A stretch of 18,986 nucleotides of DNA from Candidatus Aenigmatarchaeota archaeon (GCA_030634615.1 DAOWAL010000004.1:1-18986); one strand, 5' to 3'; shown: positions 7,368-15,496, numbered from the stretch's first letter. Numbers and translations: made by a program. Notes: generated from the letters alone by a model not told the origin.

Positions 7368-8324
7368 ATGAAAGTTTTGATAACAGGCGGTGCCGGATTT
7401 ATTGGTTCTCACTTAGCTGACTTTTTGCTTGAGAAAAATGTCGGTGAAATTTATATTGGACATTGGTCAGGTGAAAAAACAGAGAATATAGATCATCTAA
7501 AAGGTAAAATCAATTTTGTTAATTTGGATATCAAAAGCACTGAAAACGTGAGAAATATTATATCAAAAATTCGTCCTGATATCATTTTCCATTTGGCTGC
7601 ACAAAGTTACATGACAGAATCATGGAAAGATCCAAAGGGGACACTTGAAACAAATATTATAGGAACGTTCAATATTTTTGATGCTGTAATAAAAGAAGGT
7701 ATTGACCCCATTATTCTGAGCATATGTTCATCTGCTGAATATGGTATGATCAAAAAAGATGAAGTTCCTGTGAAGGAAACAAATGAGTTTAGACCGCTTA
7801 GCCCATATTCCGTTAGCAAAGTGGCACAGGATATGCTTTCATACCAATATAGTAAAAGTCACAATCTAAAAATTATACGTGTGAGATTCTTCAATATAAC
7901 AGGACCAAGGAAAAAATATGATGCATGTTCTGATTTTGCAAAGGGAATAGTTGACGTTGAAAATGGGAATAACGATTTTTTGAAAGTTGGTAATTTGGAA
8001 GGTGTGCGTGATTTCACAGATGTAAGAGACGCCGTCAATGCGCTTTGGACTTTGTACAAAAAAGGGGAACACGGCGATGTATACAACGTGTGTTCTGGAA
8101 ATGGTATAAAAGTTGGTGACATTTTGGATAAACTTCTTAAAATGGCAACAAAAGATGTTAGGATAGAGCAGGATAAAGAGAAGCTTCGTGTAATTGACGA
8201 CCCGCTTTACATAGGAGATAATACAAAAATATCCAAACTCGGCTGGCAACCAGAAATTGATATTGACAAAACTTTATCAGATATGATGGATTACTGGAGA
8301 TGTAAAATAAATGGCAAGAAATAA
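7368..8324 (+). CDS. SDR like GDP-6-deoxy-4-keto-mannose reductase (Rmd)
   Basis: A 318-residue extended SDR enzyme. The NAD(P)-binding GGAGFIG is at residues 7-13, and the catalytic Tyr147-x3-Lys151 (YSVSK) follows the SSAEYG strand near 121-126. The block VGNLEGVRDFTDVRDAV at about 207-223 and the ending GDNTKISKLGWQPEI...TLSDMMDYWR are strongly reminiscent of GDP-4-dehydro-6-deoxy-D-mannose reductase and the related GDP-mannose 4,6-dehydratases. The SSAE form fits a reductase or epimerase better than the dehydratase Thr/Glu arrangement. With a GDP-heptose operon next door, the substrate could be a GDP-4-keto-6-deoxy-heptose rather than the mannose form. No 4,6-dehydratase gene is visible here. 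A GGTGA ribosome site lies about 10 nt before the ATG. The 3' end overlaps the next gene by 14 nt. Confidence 0.82.
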   Translation: MKVLITGGAGFIGSHLADFLLEKNVGEIYIGHWSGEKTENIDHLKGKINFVNLDIKSTENVRNIISKIRPDIIFHLAAQSYMTESWKDPKGTLETNIIGTFNIFDAVIKEGIDPIILSICSSAEYGMIKKDEVPVKETNEFRPLSPYSVSKVAQDMLSYQYSKSHNLKIIRVRFFNITGPRKKYDACSDFAKGIVDVENGNNDFLKVGNLEGVRDFTDVRDAVNALWTLYKKGEHGDVYNVCSGNGIKVGDILDKLLKMATKDVRIEQDKEKLRVIDDPLYIGDNTKISKLGWQPEIDIDKTLSDMMDYWRCKINGKK

Positions 8325-9192
8325 GGTATCTGTTGTTGTTCTTACATTAAACGAAGAAGAAAATCTGCAGGACTGCTTAGAATCAGTTAAATGGGCAGAT
8401 GAAATTGTAATTGTAGATAGTTTCAGCACAGACAAGACAATAAATATTGCAAAAAAATACAAGTGTAAAATTTATCAGAAAAGTTTTGATGGGTTTGGTC
8501 AACTTAAAAATTATGCAATTTCAAAGGCATCACATAAATGGATCCTTAACATGGATGCTGATGAAAGGATTCCTAAGGATCTTAGGAAAGAAATTGAAAA
8601 TGCGCTTTCTGATGAAAAATATAATGGTTATTATTTTCCAAGAAAAAGTTATATCGGAAGAAAATGGCTCAAAGGAGCCGGACAATATCCATCTTATCAA
8701 CTTAGACTTTTCAGAAAAGATAAGGGGAAATTTGAAAATGCGATAGTACATGAAAGGGTGAACATGGATGGTGAAATTGGTTATATGAAAAATGATATGA
8801 TTCATTACAATTTCAAATCATGGTCGTCTTTCATAAGTAAAATGAATTTCCTAACAACAATAGAAGCAAAGGAACTCACCAATAAAAAATTTGTTGTATT
8901 TTATCCTCTCGGAAAAATAAAGGAGTTCTTCGGAGCGTTCAGAAAGCAGAGGAAGAAAGGAAGTGATATGAGAACAAGTTATGTTCTTGCAAGAAGGGTT
9001 CTTTCTGATTATGAAATTAGTTGGATTTTACCACTAAGGTTCATATCAACGTTTTTCAGATTGTATATTTTCATGAAAGGTTTCAGAGACGGATTCTATG
9101 GGTTCATGTGGGCATCATTAGTTTCCATGCACATGTCAGTAAGACATTATAAATATCATGACATGATGAATGATAACAAAAAATCTTACTAG
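8311..9192 (+). CDS. Family 2 glycosyltransferase, WaaE/KdtX-like
   Basis: A 293-residue cytosolic-face glycosyltransferase with a GT-A fold. SVVVLTLNEEENL at 7-19 opens the domain, VDSFSTDKT at 35-43 binds the nucleotide, and MDADERI at 81-87 holds the DxD-type metal site. QLRLFRKDKGKFENAIVHERV at about 130-150 is the acceptor-side motif typical of the WaaE/KdtX subgroup, bacterial members of which glucosylate heptose in the LPS inner core. The C-terminal 60 residues are rich in aromatic and basic residues and probably sit on the membrane. It overlaps the SDR gene by 14 nt, with GGAGATG upstream of its ATG. Its stop shares a CTAG palindrome with the convergent GT4 gene. The sugar and acceptor cannot be read from the sequence, but the heptose context is suggestive. 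Confidence 0.87.
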   Translation: MARNKVSVVVLTLNEEENLQDCLESVKWADEIVIVDSFSTDKTINIAKKYKCKIYQKSFDGFGQLKNYAISKASHKWILNMDADERIPKDLRKEIENALSDEKYNGYYFPRKSYIGRKWLKGAGQYPSYQLRLFRKDKGKFENAIVHERVNMDGEIGYMKNDMIHYNFKSWSSFISKMNFLTTIEAKELTNKKFVVFYPLGKIKEFFGAFRKQRKKGSDMRTSYVLARRVLSDYEISWILPLRFISTFFRLYIFMKGFRDGFYGFMWASLVSMHMSVRHYKYHDMMNDNKKSY

Positions 9193-10259
9193 TTTTTATT
9201 CAAAATTTCATCATAAACTTTCTTTAAATCAAAAGCTATATTTTTCCAGGAAAGTTTCTCTGCCGTTTTTCTTGCGTTAATAGATATGTTTTTTCTGGTC
9301 TTAATGTTCCTAAGGATTTCTATCCCTTCTGCAAAATCCTGCGGATTATCATTTGTAATTATTCCGTTCTTACCGTGCTCTATTACGTTCTTTATTATTC
9401 CAACATTATTTGTAACAATTGGTTTTCCGGCAGCAAGATATTCCCCCAATTTCACAGGACTTCTGCTCCTGTTTGAAATATTGTCCACAAATGGCATCAA
9501 GGCAATATCAGAACTATATAGATGTTTTTTGACATCGTTTTCCTTCTTCATACCAAGAAATTCTATGTTATCAAGATTTAGTTTTTTTGCGAGAAGTTCG
9601 AATTCCTTTTTTCTCGGGCCGTCGCCAAGAACTGTAAGTTTTACATTCTTCACATAAGTCATGCTTTTTAGAACAAAATCCAAATCACTTGATTTGTGCA
9701 AAAGGCCGACAAAAAGAATTTTCAACTCCCCTTTATTATTAGGAAAATAATAACGTATTCCATCAATATCAGCACCATTCTGTATCATATGTATTGGGCC
9801 ATCATAACCAAATTCTCTTGCTTTTTCTTCTAAGAATGGGCTTACAACAGTCAGAGCATCCGCTCTTTTTACAACCCATTTTTCGAATTTATCTGCTATG
9901 TGATTATATGGAAACCTGTCATGGTCAGCAAAACCGCCAAATCCTTCGTAATCATCCCAGTCTACAATTAGTGGTTTGCGTTTAATTTTACCGAAAAGCG
10001 CAGGTATACCTGATGTTGGTAGTGTTTTAAAGCAGTGTACAATCTTTGATTTATCGACACACATCTTAAGGGATTTTCCCGCGATAGAAAGAGCCCTATT
10101 AGATGAAAAAACAAACTCTGCATTTTCTATATTCTTCCTAGGCGGCGAGAATATGGCCTTAGAACCTTTGATATGTTTACTGAGATTGGTAACTCTGACA
10201 GCATTGCCACTAAAAGCATTACTGCTTGAAATCATTGTCACTAAATTCTCTTCTCGCAT
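9189..10259 (-). CDS. GT4 family (GT-B) glycosyltransferase
   Basis: A 356-residue GT-B glycosyltransferase. The C-terminal nucleotide-binding half is clear: LKILFVGLLHKSSDLDFVL at about 179-197, LTVLGDGPRKKEFE at about 208-221, and SPVKLGEYLAAGKPIV at 267-282, where Lys and Glu contact the donor. The N-terminal acceptor half is shorter and more divergent, with VDWDDYEGFGG (99-109) and VVSPFLEEKAREFG (138-151) visible. It probably adds one sugar to a growing surface glycan on the cytosolic side. The ATG at 10259 is chosen; an in-frame TTG at 10268 lies upstream, and an ATG at 10235 preceded by GTGA is a real alternative. It follows the lipoprotein gene on the same strand after about 70 nt. 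The last 4 nt overlap the convergent GT2. Confidence 0.88.
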   Translation of the reverse strand: MREENLVTMISSSNAFSGNAVRVTNLSKHIKGSKAIFSPPRKNIENAEFVFSSNRALSIAGKSLKMCVDKSKIVHCFKTLPTSGIPALFGKIKRKPLIVDWDDYEGFGGFADHDRFPYNHIADKFEKWVVKRADALTVVSPFLEEKAREFGYDGPIHMIQNGADIDGIRYYFPNNKGELKILFVGLLHKSSDLDFVLKSMTYVKNVKLTVLGDGPRKKEFELLAKKLNLDNIEFLGMKKENDVKKHLYSSDIALMPFVDNISNRSRSPVKLGEYLAAGKPIVTNNVGIIKNVIEHGKNGIITNDNPQDFAEGIEILRNIKTRKNISINARKTAEKLSWKNIAFDLKKVYDEILNKN

Positions 10260-10290
10260 AGAATACAATTAAAGGAAAGGGGTTATTAAT

Positions 10291-10302
10291 CTATATTATA
10301 TT
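10291..10302 (-). promoter_or_regulatory. TATA-like element before the GT4 gene
   Basis: Read on the minus strand this is AATATAATATAG, centred about 38 nt before the ATG at 10259. Transcription would then begin near 10271 and leave a very short leader. The gene could instead be read through from the lipoprotein gene, since no clear terminator lies between them. Confidence 0.35.
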
Positions 10303-10330
10303 TGATTGCCGAATAAATGTGTGGATTTTT

Positions 10331-12415
10331 TCATAATAATTCTTCTTCACCGACAGTATAATTTGGTTCAGAATCCAGATATTTGTATAACTTGACGTAA
10401 TCTATCCAGAGTTCCTTCATAGTCCATTGTTGATCCGAATTGGATACAAAGAAATAAGCACCTAGATCTTCAAAGTCATGATCTGCGAAAACTTCAATAA
10501 TATCTCCATCTTCCACTAATTCAACATTTGCGGAATCTTTTTTAAATCTAAATAAATGGGTCTGATAATCCGAGAAATTTGCTGTTATTATTTCGTAATC
10601 AAGACATAAACTACTTTCATCATGTACCTGTAATTTGAATTGATCATAATTACCCAAATTATCTCCACATCCTGGTACACCAGCATGAAGCTTGAACATG
10701 TAGATCCCTGTGTCTGAAAAATGCGATTTGACAAGACCGTATTGATGAGCATTCCCTGAAACTGTGTTGAAAATAGATTTGACTTTTGTTTCCATGAAAA
10801 TGTTATATTTACTGAGATTGAACTTTTGGATTGATATTATTGAACCTCCTAGATTAGTAGTTCCAGTCGTACTAATAATTTTCAATATGCCTCCAGAGAC
10901 TACAATTGATCCTCCATTTGGATTGATATTGCTAGACCATATTGAAGAATCAACCGAAGAGCCTTCAAATTCATCATACGTATTGTATCTTACCTTATCC
11001 CATTCCTTATTTGCAGGAATTGCTTCTTCATTTCCATAATGAACATAGATGTTTTTTTCTGTGTTATTTGCTTCCAAGTTCAGCTTAAATACTATATCAA
11101 ATATATTATCACTCGTTTTCAGGAGACCGAAATCTACAGTGTAACCTGAATCCTCATCAACAACTCTTATATCTGAACCATCTACATTACAATGCCCTTC
11201 ACAATCAAAATTCTCTATTATTATTGGATATTCTTCTATATTTTCCCCATTCATATATGTTACAGTGATTTTCCTTCTGTAGCTCCATGTATCATTTGTC
11301 CCATTCTCTATACATTCACCTTCACTGCATCCGTTATTACAATATTCTTTTTTGTCTTCTTTGAAACCACATGAATTATACCAGTAAATATCACCATCAT
11401 GACACGCATATTCATGTTGGGATGCACACTCTATACATTCTGTACCTTCACAACCATATTCACAATACTCCTTCTTTTCTTCTTTAACTCCACATGAATT
11501 GTACCAGTAAACATGACCCGAATAACATTTGTATTCATGGTGAATTGTACAGTTTGTAGTATTTAGTGCAACACATTCTGCGTCATAGCAATAATATTCC
11601 CCAGGACAATTATGACTATCCCACTTTATTGTACCGTCATCGGCACAGTATTTTTCAGTGAGTGTTCCATCAGAATTGCAGTGGTCAGAAAGAACCTGAC
11701 TTCCCCTTGTAGCAGTACCTTTTTCATACAAATTTATTCCACCGTCAGAATCAATGCATGTTTGATTGGTTTCATTCTGTAAACATTTCCCATCTTCGCA
11801 TCCATTATTACAATATTCTTTTTTATATTCTTTGTTACCACAACTATCATACCAATATACATGACCACTATAGCACTTCACTTCATGCTGAGCTTTACAT
11901 CCCTCACCTTTTTCTTTACAAAAACCTAGTTCACATCCGTTCTGGCAGTATTCCTTTTTGTCTTCTTTATGACCACATGAATCGAACCAGTAAACATGGT
12001 CACCATAGCATTTATTTTCTGCATGGGATTTACATTTCTCTTCTCCATTCTCTGGGTCTGAAATGGTCTTTTCGTCATCTTTACCATATTTTACAGCGCA
12101 CTCTATAGTTTGAGTAGTCATATCTACCCAAGCTATAACATTAAGACCGCTGTCGGGGTCATCTATTGTTATTTTATACAACTCCTTCCCTTCAGTATAC
12201 TCCTTTCCACAATCTTTACTAACTTCTTCTAATATCTGTTCACTCTCTTCAATAGAGTAATGAGTAGCAGTTATTTGAGCATTCGGATATTCCGACATAA
12301 ACTGCTTAACTAATGGATTAGCAAATGCTAATGACTCGGGACCCAGACCAATGCACCCGGAAAGTAAAAGAACAGAAATTAAAGATATGGTCAGAAAAGG
12401 AGTTTTTTTATACAT
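10331..12415 (-). CDS. Secreted lipoprotein with six-cysteine repeats and DUF2341-like region
   Basis: A 694-residue exported protein. Residues 1-21 are a lipoprotein signal peptide with lipobox LLSGC (17-21), so Cys21 would be lipidated and anchor the protein outside the membrane. Residues about 30-115 form a small globular region. Then come four copies of one cysteine module (128-166, 173-211, 289-327, 330-368), all spaced C-x7-C-x10-C-x9-C-x3-C-x4-C and sharing YW[YF][DN]SCG and KKEYC. A different Cys-rich module (220-281) starting CIDSDGG sits between copies two and three. Residues about 378-475 (WSYRRKITV...YPIII...YVHYGN) resemble DUF2341, and the rest looks like a LamG/ConA-type beta-sandwich. 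All repeat cysteines are paired in number, which suggests disulfides. It may bind glycan or cell-wall material. No ribosome site precedes the ATG. The function is not known. Confidence 0.85.
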   Translation of the reverse strand: MYKKTPFLTISLISVLLLSGCIGLGPESLAFANPLVKQFMSEYPNAQITATHYSIEESEQILEEVSKDCGKEYTEGKELYKITIDDPDSGLNVIAWVDMTTQTIECAVKYGKDDEKTISDPENGEEKCKSHAENKCYGDHVYWFDSCGHKEDKKEYCQNGCELGFCKEKGEGCKAQHEVKCYSGHVYWYDSCGNKEYKKEYCNNGCEDGKCLQNETNQTCIDSDGGINLYEKGTATRGSQVLSDHCNSDGTLTEKYCADDGTIKWDSHNCPGEYYCYDAECVALNTTNCTIHHEYKCYSGHVYWYNSCGVKEEKKEYCEYGCEGTECIECASQHEYACHDGDIYWYNSCGFKEDKKEYCNNGCSEGECIENGTNDTWSYRRKITVTYMNGENIEEYPIIIENFDCEGHCNVDGSDIRVVDEDSGYTVDFGLLKTSDNIFDIVFKLNLEANNTEKNIYVHYGNEEAIPANKEWDKVRYNTYDEFEGSSVDSSIWSSNINPNGGSIVVSGGILKIISTTGTTNLGGSIISIQKFNLSKYNIFMETKVKSIFNTVSGNAHQYGLVKSHFSDTGIYMFKLHAGVPGCGDNLGNYDQFKLQVHDESSLCLDYEIITANFSDYQTHLFRFKKDSANVELVEDGDIIEVFADHDFEDLGAYFFVSNSDQQWTMKELWIDYVKLYKYLDSEPNYTVGEEELL
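11312..11551 (-). repeat. Cysteine-repeat pair, copies 3 and 4
   Basis: This covers residues 289-368 of the lipoprotein: two adjacent 39-residue modules separated by two residues, each with six cysteines at identical spacing (x7, x10, x9, x3, x4). They match the modules at 11783-12034 at the protein level. Confidence 0.9.
11783..12034 (-). repeat. Cysteine-repeat pair, copies 1 and 2
   Basis: This covers residues 128-211 of the lipoprotein: two 39-residue six-cysteine modules separated by six residues. Copy 2 and copy 3 share the stretch KCYSGHVYWY exactly, which points to duplication within the gene. Confidence 0.9.
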
Positions 12416-12454
12416 AATAAATAATTTAACAGCAGTTGAATAATAATGTATTGT

Positions 12455-13315
12455 TTAAACAGTTCCTAGAGAAAATGCTGTTGATTTATAACTGTTTTTA
12501 ATTGAAATGTAGCTTTGAATAAAATTTGGAAGCATTCTTTTGTCTATTGACGGATCGTTTTCAATTACAGCTAGATCGTAATTTACGCCGCCTCCACCAC
12601 AACCACTTTTTCTCCTAAGTTCAATTAGACTACCTTTTTTTATCTTGCTTTTGTCAATTGCACCCTGTAAAAATTCACCATCAACAATAACTTCCCAGCT
12701 AGCATTTCTTTCACCATTCATATCAGAATCATTATATTTAACAACACCAGAATTTGTCATGTTTTCTTTTTTACCGTCAATATTTGTGATATACTTTACT
12801 CTTGTTCCTTCAAAGACAGCATCAACCACATCAAACTCTATTCCACTTCTTTCTAATTGTTTTTTTACCGCATCGTATACAGTTTTTTCACTGCCCGTGT
12901 TTTTTAGAATTATTCTTTGGTACACAGTGTGCTCATTTTCACCTAAGCCCATTTTTATTGGCTGACTGTATTTTATGTTTTCTATTTCGCTTGTCGGTAT
13001 ATTGAGACACTCTCTGATATCAATTATTTTTTCACTTGCATCAAAAATGTATTTTGAATGTCTGTTTTTGTGATTTTGCATTTCGTCTTTGGTTTTTTCG
13101 GCAGCTTCACTTTCTGACATATCAATATCCGAATCGGAAATTACATCATATTCATCGTCCTCAGAAGAAGTTTTCTTTTTTCTTTTTTTCAACAAAAGAT
13201 ATTTTCCGTTGCTACTGTTTGTCGGATTATTAATATCCAACGGATTAACATCACTCTCGGAAATTACATGTAAAAGAATTGTTTCTACATCATCAAACTT
13301 TGTGAATTTATTCAT
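12455..13315 (-). CDS. Protein with DUF4430-like beta-grasp region, no signal peptide
   Basis: A 286-residue protein I do not firmly recognise. Residues 1-40 are mixed. About 41-90 are highly charged and of low complexity, a basic run (KKRKKK) followed by Ser/Asp/Glu-rich sequence, and probably disordered. Residues about 130-236 look like a DUF4430/transcobalamin C-terminal-type beta-grasp unit: TVYDAVKKQLERSGIEF, then YITNIDGK, then the ASWEVIVDGEFLQGAID and KKGSLIELRRK pattern. Directly after it comes GCGGGG (238-243), and a 43-residue tail ends the protein. Relatives with this fold are usually exported, but no signal peptide or membrane helix is present here. It lies between nucleotide-sugar genes and the lipoprotein gene, with gaps of 37 and 39 nt. 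An A/T-rich box about 25 nt before the ATG would allow leaderless transcription. The function is unknown. Confidence 0.7.
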   Translation of the reverse strand: MNKFTKFDDVETILLHVISESDVNPLDINNPTNSSNGKYLLLKKRKKKTSSEDDEYDVISDSDIDMSESEAAEKTKDEMQNHKNRHSKYIFDASEKIIDIRECLNIPTSEIENIKYSQPIKMGLGENEHTVYQRIILKNTGSEKTVYDAVKKQLERSGIEFDVVDAVFEGTRVKYITNIDGKKENMTNSGVVKYNDSDMNGERNASWEVIVDGEFLQGAIDKSKIKKGSLIELRRKSGCGGGGVNYDLAVIENDPSIDKRMLPNFIQSYISIKNSYKSTAFSLGTV

Positions 13316-13352
13316 AATTAGACTTGTTGATTGTTCTTAAAAGCGATTTGAA

Positions 13353-14381
13353 TTACTGTTTTGAGAGAGCTTCATATATTTCAGTGAACACATGTTTTAG
13401 GTTTATTCGTATACCCCAGTTAGGATAATGTGTCCTTACTTTTGTTATGTCAGATATCCACCACATGTGGTCTGCTTCCCTTTCCGGTTTAAGATCATAT
13501 TTCATTTTGTTGCCTGTGATTTCTTCTATGATATCAAATGATTCAAGGAGCGATATGGAATTTTGTCTGGCACCGCCTATATTGTACGCTTCGCCCGGAC
13601 GCGGTTTTTTTATGTATTCCATGAACAATTTCGCAAGATCCGCTGCGTGTATAACATCTCTGACCTGATATCCGCCATGACCATAAACATGCAACATTTT
13701 ACCATCCATTGCCCTTTTGACAAAAAATGGTTCCCAGTTATGCATCTCAACTGCTTTTGCAGCACTACCAGTTATACATCCCATTCTGAACGATGCTGCT
13801 TTAAGACCATAAAGTTTGGCGTATTCCTGTGTATAAAGATCTGCAGCAACCTTTGAAACGCCAAATGGTGTGTGCATTATGTGATCTATTGAAAGGTTTT
13901 CATCAAAACCGTTTTCGATTTTCTTATCAACCGGTTCAAATCTTTTGCCAACTTTTTTGTATTCAAACTCGTTTGGTTTTTCACCATATACCTTATTAGT
14001 AGAACAAAAAACAAACGGTATGTCATGATTATGTTGTCTTACGTTTTCAAGAAGGGAAAGCGTTCCCCATGCGTTTATTTGGAAATCATCTAAAGGGATT
14101 TCTATTGATCTTGGATGTGACGGCTGAGCTGCCGCATGTATTATTGCATCTGATTTTTTTATCAAGTCTATTATTTTCTTGTCCCTAAGGTCAATCTCAT
14201 GATTTTCAATGTTGTATTCCCTTGTTATTTTATCCATGTTATTTTTTGTGTTTCCGTCGGATCCAAATATTTTTCCTCTCATGAAATTATCAACAGAAAT
14301 AACTTCCCATCCATTCTCGGAAAAAAGTTTGCAGCATTCTGTACCAACGAGGCCAGCACCACCAGTAATTAATATTTTCAT
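13353..14381 (-). CDS. CDP-paratose 2-epimerase-like SDR
   Basis: A 342-residue extended SDR enzyme resembling CDP-paratose (tyvelose) 2-epimerases, which invert C2 of a CDP-dideoxy sugar using bound NAD. GGAGLVG at 7-13 binds NAD. Family blocks include AAAQPSHPRSIEIPLDDFQINAWGTL split across 83-108, CSTNKVYGEKPNE at 126-138 and DHMWWISD near 309-316. The usual catalytic Tyr-x3-Lys reads Phe173-x3-Lys177 (TPFGVSK), so the tyrosine is absent; the Ser-Thr pair at 127-128 remains. It may use another base or act on a different nucleotide sugar. The start overlaps the upstream epimerase by 4 nt (ATGA), so the two enzymes are coupled and probably act in one pathway. The true nucleotide (CDP, dTDP, UDP or GDP) cannot be told. 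Confidence 0.8.
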   Translation of the reverse strand: MKILITGGAGLVGTECCKLFSENGWEVISVDNFMRGKIFGSDGNTKNNMDKITREYNIENHEIDLRDKKIIDLIKKSDAIIHAAAQPSHPRSIEIPLDDFQINAWGTLSLLENVRQHNHDIPFVFCSTNKVYGEKPNEFEYKKVGKRFEPVDKKIENGFDENLSIDHIMHTPFGVSKVAADLYTQEYAKLYGLKAASFRMGCITGSAAKAVEMHNWEPFFVKRAMDGKMLHVYGHGGYQVRDVIHAADLAKLFMEYIKKPRPGEAYNIGGARQNSISLLESFDIIEEITGNKMKYDLKPEREADHMWWISDITKVRTHYPNWGIRINLKHVFTEIYEALSKQ

Positions 14382-15496
14382 CTTTTTACACCAAAATATT
14401 TTTTTCTTATTTTTTCGCTTTTGTCAAATGATTCTTTAGTTTTCTGGGTATCTCCCCATTCAGATAGTTTTTCAAGACCTTTCTTTATGTCCCATTTGGC
14501 CCTGAAATTTAAATCTTTTTGAGCTTTTGTCATATCAGCAAAATCGTGTCTATTGTCACCAACTCTGTATTCTCCTGTCACTTTAGGTTCAATATCTGAG
14601 TCTGTTATTTCCTTCAGTGTTTTTGCTATTTCTAATACACTAACAGGGTTTCCACTTCCTAAGTTGTATACACCTGTAGTATCGCTATCTGTTATTTTTG
14701 ATATAAAGTTTTTAACATCCTCTATGAATACATAGTCTCTAAGCTGTTTACCATCTTCGAATATTAGCGGTTGCTTCCCACACTTTAATCTGTTCAAAAA
14801 TATCGAGCAAACACCACTATATGGGTTACTAAGACTTTGTCTGGGACCGTATATACTAAATCCTCTGAAAACAAAAGTAGGTATTTTAAGGGCAGATCCA
14901 TAATTCAATGCTATATTCTCGGTGTTGTATTTTGAAAGTGCATATATGGATAACGCATTAATAGATTTATTTTCTCTCGTACCTATAGATTTTGTATTAT
15001 TAGAACAATGCGGACATTTTATTTTCCATTCTGCTTTTTCAAGCTGTTTTTTTTCTCTTACGTCAGGAAAAATTATACCACATTTATCACATTTGTAAGT
15101 ACCTTCTCCGTATATTGTTTTTGAGCTTGGGATTATTATTTTTTGTATTCCTTTTCTAATTTCTTCATTTTCTAGTAAAATTTCGTAAAGATTAGAAGTT
15201 CCAATGGAATTGGTATTCAAATAATATGTTGGTTTGTACATGCTCTGGCTTATACCAACTGCTGCCGCCAGGTGTATTATGACCTCATTTCCTTTAAGAG
15301 CTTTAAGCCAGTCGCTTTTTTTTCTTACGTCACCTCTCAAGAAAAAAGCATCTTTGTTTAGATAATTGGGTTTTTTACCAAAATGTACCTGTTCCTCAAG
15401 ATTATCCATTATAGTAACATTGTGACCATTTTCAACGAGATCATCAACGATGTGAGAACCGATAAATCCGGCACCGCCTGTAACAAGGATTTTCAT
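14378..15496 (-). CDS. Zinc-ribbon SDR of the dTDP-L-rhamnose 4-epimerase type
   Basis: A 372-residue extended SDR enzyme. GGAGFIG at 7-13 binds NAD, and Tyr185-x3-Lys189 (YALSK) is the catalytic pair. Between the SSKTIYG strand (124-130) and that pair lies an inserted zinc ribbon with Cys136, Cys139, Cys161 and Cys164. Such an insert, with the following GPRQSLSNPYSGV (217-229) and FEDGKQLRDYVFIEDV (246-261), is characteristic of the WbiB-like dTDP-L-rhamnose 4-epimerases, which yield dTDP-6-deoxy-L-talose. The start at 15496 begins directly at the Rossmann strand; the open frame extends 29 codons further to 15583 without family similarity and into the TFS gene. An A/T-rich box (ttaataaata) about 26 nt upstream fits a leaderless message. 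No rhamnose synthesis genes are in the window, so the substrate may differ. Confidence 0.83.
   Translation of the reverse strand: MKILVTGGAGFIGSHIVDDLVENGHNVTIMDNLEEQVHFGKKPNYLNKDAFFLRGDVRKKSDWLKALKGNEVIIHLAAAVGISQSMYKPTYYLNTNSIGTSNLYEILLENEEIRKGIQKIIIPSSKTIYGEGTYKCDKCGIIFPDVREKKQLEKAEWKIKCPHCSNNTKSIGTRENKSINALSIYALSKYNTENIALNYGSALKIPTFVFRGFSIYGPRQSLSNPYSGVCSIFLNRLKCGKQPLIFEDGKQLRDYVFIEDVKNFISKITDSDTTGVYNLGSGNPVSVLEIAKTLKEITDSDIEPKVTGEYRVGDNRHDFADMTKAQKDLNFRAKWDIKKGLEKLSEWGDTQKTKESFDKSEKIRKKYFGVKR

Noticed and set aside
7866..8249. Minus-strand open frame of 127 codons inside the Rmd-like gene
   Set aside because: It lies antisense to a well-conserved SDR region and has no coding features of its own.
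9286..9657. Plus-strand open frame of 123 codons inside the GT4 gene
   Set aside because: It is antisense to conserved glycosyltransferase motifs, has Phe/Ser-rich sequence typical of an antisense shadow, and lacks a recognisable domain.
11312..12034. Repeats as a CRISPR or mobile DNA array
   Set aside because: The similarity is in the protein frame with cysteine spacing; the DNA copies diverge at third positions and the units are coding.
12645..12965. Plus-strand open frame of 106 codons inside the beta-grasp gene
   Set aside because: It is a hydrophobic-looking shadow of the opposite strand without a ribosome site or known motif.
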